Part shown: positions 44,311 through 53,344 of the stretch, in pieces
How the letters are laid out: the number at the start of each line of letters is the position of its first letter
How positions within the stretch are numbered: position 1 is the stretch's first letter
Source: Enterococcus montenegrensis
GTDB taxonomy: Bacteria > Bacillota > Bacilli > Lactobacillales > Enterococcaceae
Length of the DNA: 64,000 nucleotides
Reading direction: 5' to 3'
Assembly: GCF_029983095.1 (NCBI RefSeq)
Contig: NZ_CP120467.1
Coordinates: 1,534,501-1,598,500 of the forward strand
Translations under genes and position numbers: made by a program
The notes under the pieces: generated by a model
Database searches by the model: none
What the model was told of the DNA's origin: nothing
The model's input: the letters and a program-made list of their open reading frames with translations, nothing else

Positions 44311-45546
44311 CTACGCCTCCCAACGTTTTAGACAAATCACAGCATTGTGACCGCCAAAACCTAATGAGTTACTCATAGCATATTTTAATTCTGCCTCTTT
44401 TGCTTGATTGGTAACAACATTTAAATCAATTGCAGGATCTTGCTTTGTGACATTAATGGTTGGCGGCACAAATTGATGTTGTAATGCCAAAATTGAAGCA
44501 ATTGCCTCTACACCACCAGCAGCACCTAATAAGTGGCCGGTCATAGATTTCGTACTGCTAACATACGTATCTTTGTATCCTTCACCTAAGCCATATTGAA
44601 TGGCCTTAGCTTCGGCTACATCATTAGCAGGAGTACTAGTTCCATGGGCATTAATATAATCTACGTCCTTTGGTGTAATACCTGCTTCTTGCATTGCCAA
44701 TTTCATCGCCTTGCCAGCGCCAGAGCCATCGGGATTTGGCGCAGTCATATGATAAGCATCACAATTTGCACCATAGCCAACGATTTCAGCTAAAATATTT
44801 GCACCCCGTGCTTGTGCGTGTTCTAATGATTCTACAACAACGACACCTCCGCCTTCACCCATAACAAAACCACTACGATTTTCATCAAATGGGACAGAAG
44901 CTTTATCTGGATTACTTTCATTAGTTAGAGCGGTTAAAGCTGCAAAACCAGAGATACCAATTTCATTAATGGATGCCTCAGCACCACCGGCTAAAATAAC
45001 ATCTGCATAGCCGTGTTTAATATTACGAAAAGCTTCGCCAATTGAATGGGTACCAGAAGCACAAGCTGTTACAGTACTGGTACAAATACCTTTGGCACCA
45101 ACTTTTAAGGCGATATTCCCTGCGACCATATTAACGATCGACATTGGTACAAACATTGGTGAAACACGTTTTGGACCTTTGTCATGCATACGAATAACTT
45201 GATCTTGAATTGTCTGTAGACCCCCAATACCAGAGCTTACCATCACACCAAAACGATCAACATCCATTTGTTTTGTGTCTAAACCAGACATTGCCACAGC
45301 TTCTAAAGCTGCATAAATTCCAAATAATGAAAATTTATCCATTCTTTTGGCGTCTTTTTTGATGAAATATTTATCAAATGGAAAGTCTTTTACTTCCGCT
45401 GCGACTGTAATGCCAGTCTGGCTTGCATCAAATTGCGTGATTTCACCAATCCCATTTTTTCCTTCTTTTAAACTATCTAAAAATGTTTGGGCATCGTTAC
45501 CAATTGGCGAAGCGACACCGTAACCTGTAATGACTACGCGATTCAT
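44311..45546 (-). CDS. fabF: Beta-ketoacyl-ACP synthase II
   Basis: FabF condenses malonyl-ACP with acyl-ACP during chain elongation. From the ATG at 45546 (after AAGGAGGAC) it has 411 residues. The catalytic triad is visible: Cys in TACASGTHSIGE, His in NAHGTSTPAND and His in SMTGHLLGAAGG. It lies between fabG and accB. Confidence 0.97.
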   Translation of the reverse strand: MNRVVITGYGVASPIGNDAQTFLDSLKEGKNGIGEITQFDASQTGITVAAEVKDFPFDKYFIKKDAKRMDKFSLFGIYAALEAVAMSGLDTKQMDVDRFGVMVSSGIGGLQTIQDQVIRMHDKGPKRVSPMFVPMSIVNMVAGNIALKVGAKGICTSTVTACASGTHSIGEAFRNIKHGYADVILAGGAEASINEIGISGFAALTALTNESNPDKASVPFDENRSGFVMGEGGGVVVVESLEHAQARGANILAEIVGYGANCDAYHMTAPNPDGSGAGKAMKLAMQEAGITPKDVDYINAHGTSTPANDVAEAKAIQYGLGEGYKDTYVSSTKSMTGHLLGAAGGVEAIASILALQHQFVPPTINVTKQDPAIDLNVVTNQAKEAELKYAMSNSLGFGGHNAVICLKRWEA

Positions 45547-45593
45547 ATTGTCCTCCTTGTTAAATCTGTTTTTCTTCAAACAAACAGCCACAT

Positions 45594-46331
45594 CTAGCCA
45601 TGCATCACTAAACCACCGTCAACATTAATAACTTGACCAGTGATATACGGACTTTTAGCTAGAAAAACTGCTGTTTGGGCAATATCTGCTACTGTACCAA
45701 ATTTTTGCATTGGAATATTTTGTGTCACTTGTTCTTTGACTTTATCAGAAAGAACTTCTGTCATATCAGTGGCAATAAAACCTGGTGCAATTGCATTGCA
45801 GCTAATTCCTCTAGGTGCTACTTCTCTTGCCACCGATTTGGTAAACCCAACCATCCCTGCTTTACTGGCAGCGTAATTTGCTTGACCCGCATTGCCGATT
45901 AAACCTGAGACCGAAGACATGTTAATAATTGCACCACAACGTTTTTTCAACATTTTTTTCATAACCAATTGCGTCATATTGAAAGTTCCGCTTAAGTTAA
46001 TTTTCATAACGCTCTCAAAATCTTCTGGTGTCATGCGTAATAACAGCTTATCATTGGTAATCCCTGCATTATTGATTAAGATATCAACGTTTCCTAATTG
46101 TTCTTCAACCTCTGCTAATAAATTCTTAGCTGTTGTATAGTCGCTGATATCACCAGCAACGCCCATACAAAAAACACCATGATCTTTGATTGTGTCAATT
46201 AGTTCTTGTGGAACCGGGCGTCGCCCATTCAAAATAATATTTGCACCTTCTTGACTAAAGGCTTCTGCAATTGCCCAACCAATTCCTCTGGTACTACCTG
46301 TAATTAAGACATTTTTTCCTTTAAGCTCCAT
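45594..46331 (-). CDS. fabG: 3-oxoacyl-ACP reductase
   Basis: FabG is an NADPH-dependent short-chain dehydrogenase of the elongation cycle. TGSTRGIG near residue 11 binds the cofactor, NNAG and the Ser-Tyr-Lys triad (SSVSG, YAASKAG) follow. I use the ATG at 46331, behind TTGGAGGAAGAG; an in-frame TTG 12 bases before it overlaps that site. 245 residues, normal length. Confidence 0.97.
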   Translation of the reverse strand: MELKGKNVLITGSTRGIGWAIAEAFSQEGANIILNGRRPVPQELIDTIKDHGVFCMGVAGDISDYTTAKNLLAEVEEQLGNVDILINNAGITNDKLLLRMTPEDFESVMKINLSGTFNMTQLVMKKMLKKRCGAIINMSSVSGLIGNAGQANYAASKAGMVGFTKSVAREVAPRGISCNAIAPGFIATDMTEVLSDKVKEQVTQNIPMQKFGTVADIAQTAVFLAKSPYITGQVINVDGGLVMHG

Positions 46332-46351
46332 CTCTTCCTCCAAAAAGGCGA

Positions 46352-47287
46352 CTATTCGTCCGCCAAGAATGCAATTGTTTCATTTAATGTTTTGCTATCT
46401 TCTACTCGTGTTGTTGCAATTGTTTTATCTATTTTCTTTAAGAAACCACTCAACACTTTTCCCGGTCCAATTTCCACCATTTGAGTAATCCCTAATTTTT
46501 TTAATGTATCTACACTTTCATAAAAATGAACAGGTGACATTACTTGTTGCTCTAAAAGTGATTTAATTTCACTTTGTGGCATCACTTGTGCTGTTGTGTT
46601 ACTGATAACAGGGACTGTCATTGGCGCAAAATTAATTTTTGCCAATTCTACTGCTAATTGCTCAGCCGCCGGTTTTAATAATGCAGTATGAAAAGGACCG
46701 CTAACATTTAATGGAATCAAACGTTTAGAACCAGCTTCCATTAATAATTCACATGCTTTATCCACAGCAGCTACTTCACCACCAATCACGATTTGTTGTG
46801 GTGTATTGTAGTTTGCCGGTGAAACAATGCCAATATCGCTGGCTTTTTGGCAACATTGTTCGATGATTTCACTTTGTGTATTCATAACTGCTACCATTTT
46901 GCCACTGCCAGCCGGGGCGGCGTTAGTCATAAAGTGACCACGTTTTGCAACTAAAGCTACTGCTGTTTTAAAATCAATTGCACCACTTGCAACTAAAGCA
47001 GAGTACTCTCCTAAGCTCAAACCACAAACTGCATCTGCTGTAAAACCTTTTGCTGACAAGAGACGCCAAAATGCGATGCTAACTGTCAAAATTGCCGGTT
47101 GCGTATATTCAGTTTGATTTAATTTATCCACTTGATCTTCATCAAAGCACAATGACGCCATATCGTACCCTAACGCTTCGCTTGCTTGGTCAAAAGTTTC
47201 CGCTACGATTTTCTCATTAGCATATAACTCTTTTCCCATGCCAGTATATTGCGCTCCTTGACCACTAAATAAAAAAGCTGTTTTCAT
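46352..47287 (-). CDS. fabD: Malonyl-CoA:ACP transacylase
   Basis: FabD loads malonate onto ACP. The 311-residue protein has FSGQGAQYTGMGKEL at the N-terminus, the nucleophile serine in GLSLGEYSAL and the histidine in SGPFHTALLKPA. It is preceded by CGGAGGATAATG. In Enterococcus faecalis fabK lies directly upstream; here that place is empty except for a large inverted repeat. Confidence 0.97.
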   Translation of the reverse strand: MKTAFLFSGQGAQYTGMGKELYANEKIVAETFDQASEALGYDMASLCFDEDQVDKLNQTEYTQPAILTVSIAFWRLLSAKGFTADAVCGLSLGEYSALVASGAIDFKTAVALVAKRGHFMTNAAPAGSGKMVAVMNTQSEIIEQCCQKASDIGIVSPANYNTPQQIVIGGEVAAVDKACELLMEAGSKRLIPLNVSGPFHTALLKPAAEQLAVELAKINFAPMTVPVISNTTAQVMPQSEIKSLLEQQVMSPVHFYESVDTLKKLGITQMVEIGPGKVLSGFLKKIDKTIATTRVEDSKTLNETIAFLADE

Positions 47288-47373
47288 TCATTATCCTCCG
47301 TCTTTTCATTTCAAGTCGTCATCTTAAAACAGTTTATTTTACAGTTTTCTAAGCTTTCAATTTCATTTGATTA

Positions 47374-47420
47374 GCTTTTCTTATAATGAAAGAAAAAATT
47401 TCTTTCATTATAAGAAAAGC
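47374..47420. repeat. Perfect 22-bp inverted repeat between acpP and fabD
   Basis: Arms 47374-47395 (starting GCTTTTCTTATAATG) and 47399-47420 are exact complements with a 3-base loop. No T run follows on the minus strand, so it is not a plain terminator of acpP. It could be an RNase III-type processing site, a partial attenuator or a scar of a lost insert. Confidence 0.8.
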
Positions 47421-47446
47421 CAGACTACCGCCCAGCTTAAGAGTAA

Positions 47447-47674
47447 TTATTCAGCTTTTTGTGCTTCAACATATTTTACAAGATCAGCAACAGTTGCGAT
47501 GCCTTCTTCAGTTTCAATTTTCACATCGAATTCGTCTTCGATTTCATTAATAATTTGGAATAAATCCAAGCTATCAGCTTCTAAATCTTCTTGAATGTTT
47601 GTTGTTAATTGAATTTCATCTTTTTCTTTACCTAATTCTTCTGCTACGATTTCTTGAATTTTTTCAAATACCAT
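47447..47674 (-). CDS. acpP: Acyl carrier protein
   Basis: A 75-residue ACP from the ATG at 47674, preceded by TTGGAGGAAAT. The phosphopantetheine-attachment serine is in [10 protein letters not shown]; the usual DSL is conserved. It carries the growing fatty acyl chain. It follows fabH; high expression relative to neighbours would fit the stable stem-loop after it. Confidence 0.97.
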   Translation of the reverse strand: MVFEKIQEIVAEELGKEKDEIQLTTNIQEDLEADSLDLFQIINEIEDEFDVKIETEEGIATVADLVKYVEAQKAE

Positions 47675-47728
47675 GTGTATTTCCTCCAATTAAATGAATT
47701 ATTTTTAAGTTTATATTGCAAACAGGTT

Positions 47729-48697
47729 TTACAGTGTCACTTGTATAACTCCCCAAGTTAAACCACCACCAAAGCCTGAAAACACCAATTTTTGTGTGCC
47801 ATCCAGACGAATAATTCCATCTGTTACAGCTTCGTCTAAAAGAAGTGGGATACTTGCTCCAGACGTATTACCATACTTGTCCATATTTTGTAAAAAGCGT
47901 TCCCGTGGGACTTTTAGTTTTCTTGCCACTTTGTCTAAAATACGGGAATTTGCTTGATGTAGTAGATAAAAGTCAATTTCATCTTTATCTTCGGCTACTA
48001 AATTATCAATTGCCTTTACAACATCACGCGTTGCAAAATCAAAAATCTCCCGACCTTCCATTTGCAAATAAGGTGAAACTTGTCCTTTTTCAGCGACAAA
48101 CGGGCTACCATTTTGTACATAACCTGAGGTCAGTGCTGCACCTCTAGTGCCATCGGCTTGTAATTTTTCTTTATTAATCATTGGGAGCATGCTTGTTTCA
48201 AGTAAAACACCGGCAGCACCATCGCCAAACAAAACAGCAGTTGTGCGGTCTTGCCAATCTATACTTTTTGAAAGAACTTCGCCGCCAATGACCAGACCCT
48301 TTTGCGCCGTTGTTTGCAGTAGCTTTTCGGCCAATGATAAGGCGTAGACAAAACCTGAACACGCAGCTGATAAATCAAAGGCTAGTGCATTACGTGCGGC
48401 GATTGCCCCTTGCACTATGCATGCAACAGAAGGCGTCGCATAATCAGGTGTCATCGTTGCGACAATAATGAAATCCAATTCATCAGCAGCAACTTTACTT
48501 TTGGCTAATAATTTTTCAGCAACACCGATACATAAATCAGAAGTGTTCTCACTTGTAGCAATGCGGCGTTCTAAAATACCAGTTCGACTTTTAATCCACT
48601 CGTCTGAAGTATCCATAATTTTAGCCAAGTCATCATTTTTAATGATTTGTGGCGGAACAAAGCTAGCCGTAGCTGTAATTTTTCCGTATTTTCTCAT
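47729..48697 (-). CDS. fabH: Beta-ketoacyl-ACP synthase III
   Basis: FabH starts fatty acid synthesis by condensing acetyl-CoA with malonyl-ACP. From the ATG at 48697 the protein has 322 residues; an alternative GTG 12 bases upstream overlaps the fabT stop (GTGA). Catalytic residues are Cys in LSAACSGFVYAL, His in LLHQANSRI and Asn in GNTSGASIP. It follows fabT in the operon. Confidence 0.97.
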   Translation of the reverse strand: MRKYGKITATASFVPPQIIKNDDLAKIMDTSDEWIKSRTGILERRIATSENTSDLCIGVAEKLLAKSKVAADELDFIIVATMTPDYATPSVACIVQGAIAARNALAFDLSAACSGFVYALSLAEKLLQTTAQKGLVIGGEVLSKSIDWQDRTTAVLFGDGAAGVLLETSMLPMINKEKLQADGTRGAALTSGYVQNGSPFVAEKGQVSPYLQMEGREIFDFATRDVVKAIDNLVAEDKDEIDFYLLHQANSRILDKVARKLKVPRERFLQNMDKYGNTSGASIPLLLDEAVTDGIIRLDGTQKLVFSGFGGGLTWGVIQVTL

Positions 48698-48705
48698 CTT
48701 CACAC

Positions 48706-49146
48706 TCACTTATACTCTTGTAAAAAATCATGGAGATTTTTTAAAGCTTTTAACAAAGTTGCTTCCTCATCACTATCCATGCCAGTTAGGACACGTTTAA
48801 TCATTTGACGATGAAAATATTGATGAACTCGGAATAATAACTTGCCTTTTTTTGTCAAACCGAGTTTGACAACCCGTCGATCATCTTCACTACGAATACG
48901 TTCAACGTAGCCTTTTTTAACTAACCGGTTGATGGCGGTCGTTAATGTCCCCACCGTGATGGAAAGTTCTTTTGCTACTTCTGAAGTAGTCTTTTTTTTA
49001 TACATGCCAATAGCTTCGATCGTGTGCATTTCAGTAATACTCAAATCGTTGAATTGGGATTTTTGCAGCTCCGATTCTTCGATTGTTAAAATATCATTGA
49101 AGACGCTGACGAGATAGTCATTGACTGTTTCAAGATCTTTATCCAC
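48706..49146 (-). CDS. fabT: MarR-family regulator of fatty acid synthesis FabT
   Basis: FabT represses fab genes when bound to long-chain acyl-ACP. The 146-residue MarR protein has the winged helix around TTSEVAKELSITVGTLTTAI and the basic wing IRSEDDRRVVKLGLT. I favour the GTG at 49146, 5 bases after GGTGAAA; an in-frame TTG at 49161 has no site. FabT-like palindromes lie directly upstream, so it should repress its own operon. Confidence 0.93.
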   Translation of the reverse strand: MDKDLETVNDYLVSVFNDILTIEESELQKSQFNDLSITEMHTIEAIGMYKKKTTSEVAKELSITVGTLTTAINRLVKKGYVERIRSEDDRRVVKLGLTKKGKLLFRVHQYFHRQMIKRVLTGMDSDEEATLLKALKNLHDFLQEYK

Positions 49147-49166
49147 ACTTTCACCATCCAAATTAG

Positions 49167-49195
49167 TTTGATTATCAAATCATTTGACTATCAAA
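49167..49195 (-). promoter_or_regulatory. Two FabT-like boxes upstream of fabT
   Basis: TTTGATTATCAAA (49167-49179) and TTTGACTATCAAA (49183-49195) are near-perfect palindromes of the FabT type. They lie between the fabT promoter (-10 TATATT) and the fabT start, so FabT would control the whole fab-acc operon. Confidence 0.85.
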
Positions 49196-49302
49196 ATATA
49201 TTATATACTTTTTGAAAATGCAATACTTTTTTACAAATTTTTCTATTTTCTAAACTAACAGTTAACAATTTCTGAGTTTATTGCCGATATTCTAAAATTT
49301 GA

Positions 49303-49353
49303 TTGACAAGGTTCTATGCGGAAGCTAATATTTAATTTAGTTTGAAAATCAAA
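49303..49353 (+). promoter_or_regulatory. Promoter and FabT-like box of the divergent FabK-family gene
   Basis: TTGACA (49303-49308), 17 bases, TAATAT (49326-49331), followed by TTTGAAAATCAAA (49341-49353), a third FabT-like palindrome placed right after the start site. This predicts that the divergent gene belongs to the FabT regulon. Confidence 0.8.
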
Positions 49354-49375
49354 GTATTTTATTAAGGAGACGACT

Positions 49376-50434
49376 ATGAAATTAACACCCGTTACAATTG
49401 GTGACCTTACTTTAGAAGTTCCAATTATTCAAGGAGGAATGGGTATTGGTGTCAGCCTTTCTCGTTTAGCCGGCAGTGTAGCAAAGAATGGCGGAATGGG
49501 CATTATTTCTTGTGCTCAGATTGGATTTAACGACCCTCTTTTTGAACGGGCCCCTTTTAAAGCCAATATGAAAGCTATCAAAGATCAATACGAAATGGCA
49601 AAGACCATTGCAGGAAACGGTATCGTGGGATTTAATATCATGTGCGCAACTTTTAAATATGAAAAATATGTACAACGTTGCGTAGAAGTCGGTGCCGATG
49701 TGATTATTTCTGGCGCTGGTCTACCGATTCACTTACCAGAATTAGTGGCAGGTTCAAAAACTAAAATCGCCCCTATTGTTTCCTCTGAAAAGGCAGCGAA
49801 AGTACTCTTACGCACTTGGGCAAAACGTTATACGCGTACTGCCGATTTTTTAGTTATTGAAGGGCCAGAAGCAGGTGGTCACTTAGGGTTTAAGTACGAC
49901 GGTATAGAAAACGCTATTGCGAACATGGATGAAGAAGTCAAAAAAATCATTGCTGTTGCAAAAGAATATGGCGAAAAATTTCAATGTGAAATTCCCGTCT
50001 TTTTTGCTGGTGGCGTCTATGATCGCGCTGATATAGACCATTACCTTGAACTTGGTTGCGCCGGTGTCCAAATGGCAACCCGGTTTGTAGTAACAGAAGA
50101 ATGTGATGCCCCTAGCGATTACAAACAACGCTATTTAAATGCAAAAAAAGAAGATGTTAAAATCATTAAAAGTCCTGTTGGCATGCCCGGTAGAGCTATA
50201 GAAAATAAATTTACCGAAACGATTAAAACAAAACAAATCCCGATTGCAAAATGCCGTAGTTGTCTGTCATATGATCATTGCGATCGTAAGACAATTCCTT
50301 ATTGTATTACAGAAATGCTATTAAATAGTGTCACTGAAAACCCTGATTGCGGATTGGTTTTTGCTGGCAGTAATGTTTTTAAGGTTAATGAAATGACGAC
50401 TGTTCCAGCTTTAATGAAAGAATTAAGCGAATAA
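49376..50434 (+). CDS. FabK/nitronate monooxygenase family flavoprotein
   Basis: A 352-residue FMN-dependent TIM-barrel protein preceded by AAGGAGACG. It has the FMN-site words IIQGGMGIGVSLSRLAGSVA and EGPEAGGHLGFK, and PVFFAGGVYD. A C-terminal Cys cluster (CRSCLSYDHC, YC) marks the nitronate monooxygenase/YrpB-like branch rather than classic FabK of about 318 residues. It diverges from fabT and has a FabT-like box. It might detoxify nitronates, or act on acyl-ACP-like substrates; enoyl-ACP reductase activity is not shown by the sequence. Confidence 0.85.
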   Translation: MKLTPVTIGDLTLEVPIIQGGMGIGVSLSRLAGSVAKNGGMGIISCAQIGFNDPLFERAPFKANMKAIKDQYEMAKTIAGNGIVGFNIMCATFKYEKYVQRCVEVGADVIISGAGLPIHLPELVAGSKTKIAPIVSSEKAAKVLLRTWAKRYTRTADFLVIEGPEAGGHLGFKYDGIENAIANMDEEVKKIIAVAKEYGEKFQCEIPVFFAGGVYDRADIDHYLELGCAGVQMATRFVVTEECDAPSDYKQRYLNAKKEDVKIIKSPVGMPGRAIENKFTETIKTKQIPIAKCRSCLSYDHCDRKTIPYCITEMLLNSVTENPDCGLVFAGSNVFKVNEMTTVPALMKELSE

Positions 50435-50605
50435 AACTGTAACAAAAAAGCTAAAGGAATCCTTCAGTCCTGAGCTATAAAACCAAAATTTGCGAAAAAT
50501 AGCTTTTCATTTTCGTAAATTTAAGCTTTGACCAAAGGGTTGAACCATGCTAAAGCAGTCAGATCAGTGTTTTTATTTGTGAAAAACTTATACTTTTTGC
50601 CGTCA

Positions 50606-50640
50606 AAAAAACACGAGAGAAAATTCCTCTCGTGTTTTTT
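50606..50640. terminator. Bidirectional terminator
   Basis: AAAAAACACGAGAG and CTCTCGTGTTTTTT form a 14-bp stem between the FabK-family gene and ykuJ. The 170 bases before it show no gene. Confidence 0.88.
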
Positions 50641-50648
50641 TATGCCGA

Positions 50649-50879
50649 TTATTGAATTAAATCATAGATTTCCATTGCCACGATATCAATATTGTCGAAT
50701 TGATAGTGTTGTTGGGTATCTGTTTCAGTCAATTCAAATGTTTCAGTTGATTTATCGTAAGTCACGGTACATTTTTCAACGCCTTCTTTTTCAAAGCGGC
50801 GGACTTGAATTTCATTATCGGTTGCTTCAGTCATTGCTTCTAGCCGTCTGATAATGGCAACTAATTGTGAACTTGTCAT
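50649..50879 (-). CDS. ykuJ: YkuJ family protein (DUF1797)
   Basis: A 76-residue protein matching Bacillus YkuJ: a two-layer alpha/beta fold with EVRRFEK-like strand (NEIQVRRFEKEGVEKCTVTY) and QFDNIDIVAMEIYDLIQ at the end. The family has structures but no known function. Monocistronic, with AAAGGAGGC upstream. Confidence 0.88.
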   Translation of the reverse strand: MTSSQLVAIIRRLEAMTEATDNEIQVRRFEKEGVEKCTVTYDKSTETFELTETDTQQHYQFDNIDIVAMEIYDLIQ

Positions 50880-50944
50880 GGGGAAAGCCTCCTTTTTCTC
50901 AACTTCTGTTATATTGTATCAAAAGCGATAGCAGCTTGCATTGA

Positions 50945-50977
50945 TTTTTACAAAAAAATCATATTTTTTTGTAAAAA
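50945..50977 (-). terminator. Terminator after the hydroxyacid dehydrogenase gene
   Basis: TTTTTACAAAAAAAT and its complement flank a short ATGA loop, directly after the dehydrogenase stop codon. A/T-only stem, moderate strength. Confidence 0.6.
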
Positions 50978-50979
50978 CC

Positions 50980-51843
50980 TTAGTTTCCCCACCATAGTTT
51001 AATTAAAGCTTGAGTACCATCATTTTCATAACCTTTTTCAGCTAACAATTCGTATAACCGTGTCGCTTCTTTTGTCGCAGGTAAATCAATCTTCATTTTT
51101 TCAGCTTCATTTAGTGCAATCTTCAAATCTTTAATGAAATGTTTTACAAAAAAGCCAGGTGTATAGTCTTCTTTTAAAATACGCGGTGCATAGTTTGTTA
51201 GTGACCAATTGGCGGCACTACCCCCACCTACTGTTTCAATAACTTTTGGCAAATCCAATCCTGCTGCTTTACCATAAACCAGCATCTCTGTCATACCCGT
51301 CATTGTGCCAGCAATCATGATTTGATTGGCCATTTTTGTGTGTTGGCCTTTACCAGGACCACCATGTAGTGCATAGGTTTTACCAATTGCTTTAAAAAGC
51401 GGAAGCACTTTTTCATAAGCTTCCTTAGTTCCACCTACCATAATGGTCAGGGTTGCATTTTTAGCACCCAGATCACCACCAGAAACAGGTGCATCTAGCG
51501 CTTGCGCACCTTTTTGTACAGCTGTTTTGGCAATTTCTTCTGCTAAAGAAGGTGTGCTTGTTGTCATATCAACTAAAATTTTCCCTTTTACATCCGCTGA
51601 AAAAATACCATTTTCGCCATAGTAAATTTCTTTTACATCATTAGGATAGCCCACAATTGAAAATACTACATCAGCACTTTGCGTAACTGCTTCTGGCGTA
51701 TCTTTCCAAATGGCACCTTTTTCAACAATCTTATCTGCTTTACTTTTTGTTCGATTATAGACATACGCTTCATTGCCTGCATCCATTAAATGCGATACCA
51801 TGGAATGCCCCATGACACCGATACCGATAAAACCAATTTTCAT
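50980..51843 (-). CDS. Beta-hydroxyacid dehydrogenase (3-hydroxyisobutyrate dehydrogenase family)
   Basis: A 287-residue NAD(P)-dependent enzyme. GFIGIGVMGHSMVSHLMDAG is the Rossmann motif, DAPVSGGDLGA the substrate-binding motif, and KMANQIMIAG holds the catalytic lysine. The family covers 3-hydroxyisobutyrate, tartronate semialdehyde and related 2-/3-hydroxyacid reductases; the substrate here is open. The ATG at 51843 is preferred over an ATG 9 bases upstream that overlaps the AGAGG site. Confidence 0.9.
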   Translation of the reverse strand: MKIGFIGIGVMGHSMVSHLMDAGNEAYVYNRTKSKADKIVEKGAIWKDTPEAVTQSADVVFSIVGYPNDVKEIYYGENGIFSADVKGKILVDMTTSTPSLAEEIAKTAVQKGAQALDAPVSGGDLGAKNATLTIMVGGTKEAYEKVLPLFKAIGKTYALHGGPGKGQHTKMANQIMIAGTMTGMTEMLVYGKAAGLDLPKVIETVGGGSAANWSLTNYAPRILKEDYTPGFFVKHFIKDLKIALNEAEKMKIDLPATKEATRLYELLAEKGYENDGTQALIKLWWGN

Positions 51844-51874
51844 TTTTACCATCCTCTCTACGTATTAAACACGT

Positions 51875-51917
51875 AAAAAAATCACAACTTTAGTATAAGC
51901 TAAAGTTGTGATTTTTT
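51875..51917. terminator. Terminator of the glucosyltransferase gene
   Basis: AAAAAATCACAACTTTA pairs exactly with TAAAGTTGTGATTTTTT around a 9-base loop. Confidence 0.88.
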
Positions 51918-51936
51918 CTTGCAATATGTCTACAAA

Positions 51937-53169
51937 TTAATTGGAGGTACGTTTAAAGGAATATAATTTCACTTTGATTTTTTTCATCGCTGGTTCCGTT
52001 TCTTTTTCTAAAGATAAATTAGCATAATAAGCAATCATATCATGATAAAAATCTAACATCGCCTCACCAAAATGCGTTGCGGAAATTTCATACAGTTTAG
52101 CTGAAAGTTTTTTAGAATCTACTTGTAATCCTTTATTGATATATTGGACCAAAGCAGCTGCAAAATCATCATCAGTCGCAAACGTGACGCCAAAAGATGG
52201 ATCATCAATTAAATTGTTTAAATAGTCATTTCCCTCAACCACTAACGGTGTTCCTGCTGCCATTGCTTCTGTGTAAGTAAGACCTTGTGTCTCTGAAGTA
52301 GAAGCACTAACAAAATAATCCGCAGCATGATAATAAAGCGCTACTTCATCGTTAGGGACTTCACCGACAAAATGAACACAATCACTTAAAGACAGGCTTG
52401 CCACCAACTCTTTTAAGTCTTCCATGTAAGGACCTTTCCCAACGATTACTAAACGAGCCTGTGGTAATTTTTCTACAATAGCAGGAAGTCCATGAACAAT
52501 TGCTTGAATATTTTTTTCATAAGAGATACGACTTAAAGACAATAACATGATTTCATCATCCAAAATACCTAAGTCTTGCCGTAATTCTTTTTTCATAGCC
52601 TCTGTTATATCGGGGCGTTCAAATTTCTCTAATTCGATCCCAGTTGGAATTACCCGCATCGGCGAAGTAACCCCATACCCTCTTAAAGTATCAATCACAC
52701 GCTCACTAGGGCACACTACTCCGGTTGTATGATTGGCAAATAAACGAGAAAAATATTTCACATGAGACTGTCGAACCACTTTTCCCTTGGCAATATAATG
52801 TAAATAGTCTTCATACATTGTATGATACGTATGAATGACTGGTATTTTCAATTTCTTGCCGACCATTTTTCCTAAAAGACCCGCCCCGAATTCAGTATGG
52901 GTATGAATTAAGTCTAATTCTAGCTCTTTGGCAATTAAATACGCATACCACATCCCTCTCACAACGATACGGCGATCTTTAAACGAGACAAAAGGAACAC
53001 TTGGCATTCGAATAATATCTTCTTCAATACCAACTGCATTAGGATCTGTTGTAGTAAAAATATAGACTTCATGCCCCTTTTTTTCCAACTCGGTCTTCAA
53101 TGTTTTAATTGACGTTGCAACCCCGCTTACTTGCGGGAAATAGGTATCTGTAAAAAACCCGATTTTCAC
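51937..53169 (-). CDS. 1,2-diacylglycerol 3-alpha-glucosyltransferase (BgsB-like)
   Basis: A 410-residue GT4-family enzyme that should transfer glucose from UDP-glucose to diacylglycerol at the membrane face. It starts MKIGFFTDTYFPQVSGVATS, has HTHTEFGAGLLGK, and the donor-site motif SETQGLTYTEAMAAGTPLV (Ex7E). In Enterococcus faecalis the homologous locus near fab genes holds bgsB and bgsA, which make mono- and diglucosyl-diacylglycerol, the anchor of lipoteichoic acid; only one of the pair is present here. The basic C-terminus suits membrane binding. Confidence 0.87.
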   Translation of the reverse strand: MKIGFFTDTYFPQVSGVATSIKTLKTELEKKGHEVYIFTTTDPNAVGIEEDIIRMPSVPFVSFKDRRIVVRGMWYAYLIAKELELDLIHTHTEFGAGLLGKMVGKKLKIPVIHTYHTMYEDYLHYIAKGKVVRQSHVKYFSRLFANHTTGVVCPSERVIDTLRGYGVTSPMRVIPTGIELEKFERPDITEAMKKELRQDLGILDDEIMLLSLSRISYEKNIQAIVHGLPAIVEKLPQARLVIVGKGPYMEDLKELVASLSLSDCVHFVGEVPNDEVALYYHAADYFVSASTSETQGLTYTEAMAAGTPLVVEGNDYLNNLIDDPSFGVTFATDDDFAAALVQYINKGLQVDSKKLSAKLYEISATHFGEAMLDFYHDMIAYYANLSLEKETEPAMKKIKVKLYSFKRTSN

Positions 53170-53344
53170 AGTCTTTCCTCCAAACTATTTCGCTGTAACT
53201 AATACAGTTAACCAACAACTTTTTTATAGTGTATCATAGCTCTTATATACTTAAATCAAACTATAGTCTTATTTCATCTTATATTTTAGCGTTTGTGTGA
53301 CTAAAATAGCAATAAAAAAACGTGCAAGTGACAAACTCGTTAGA

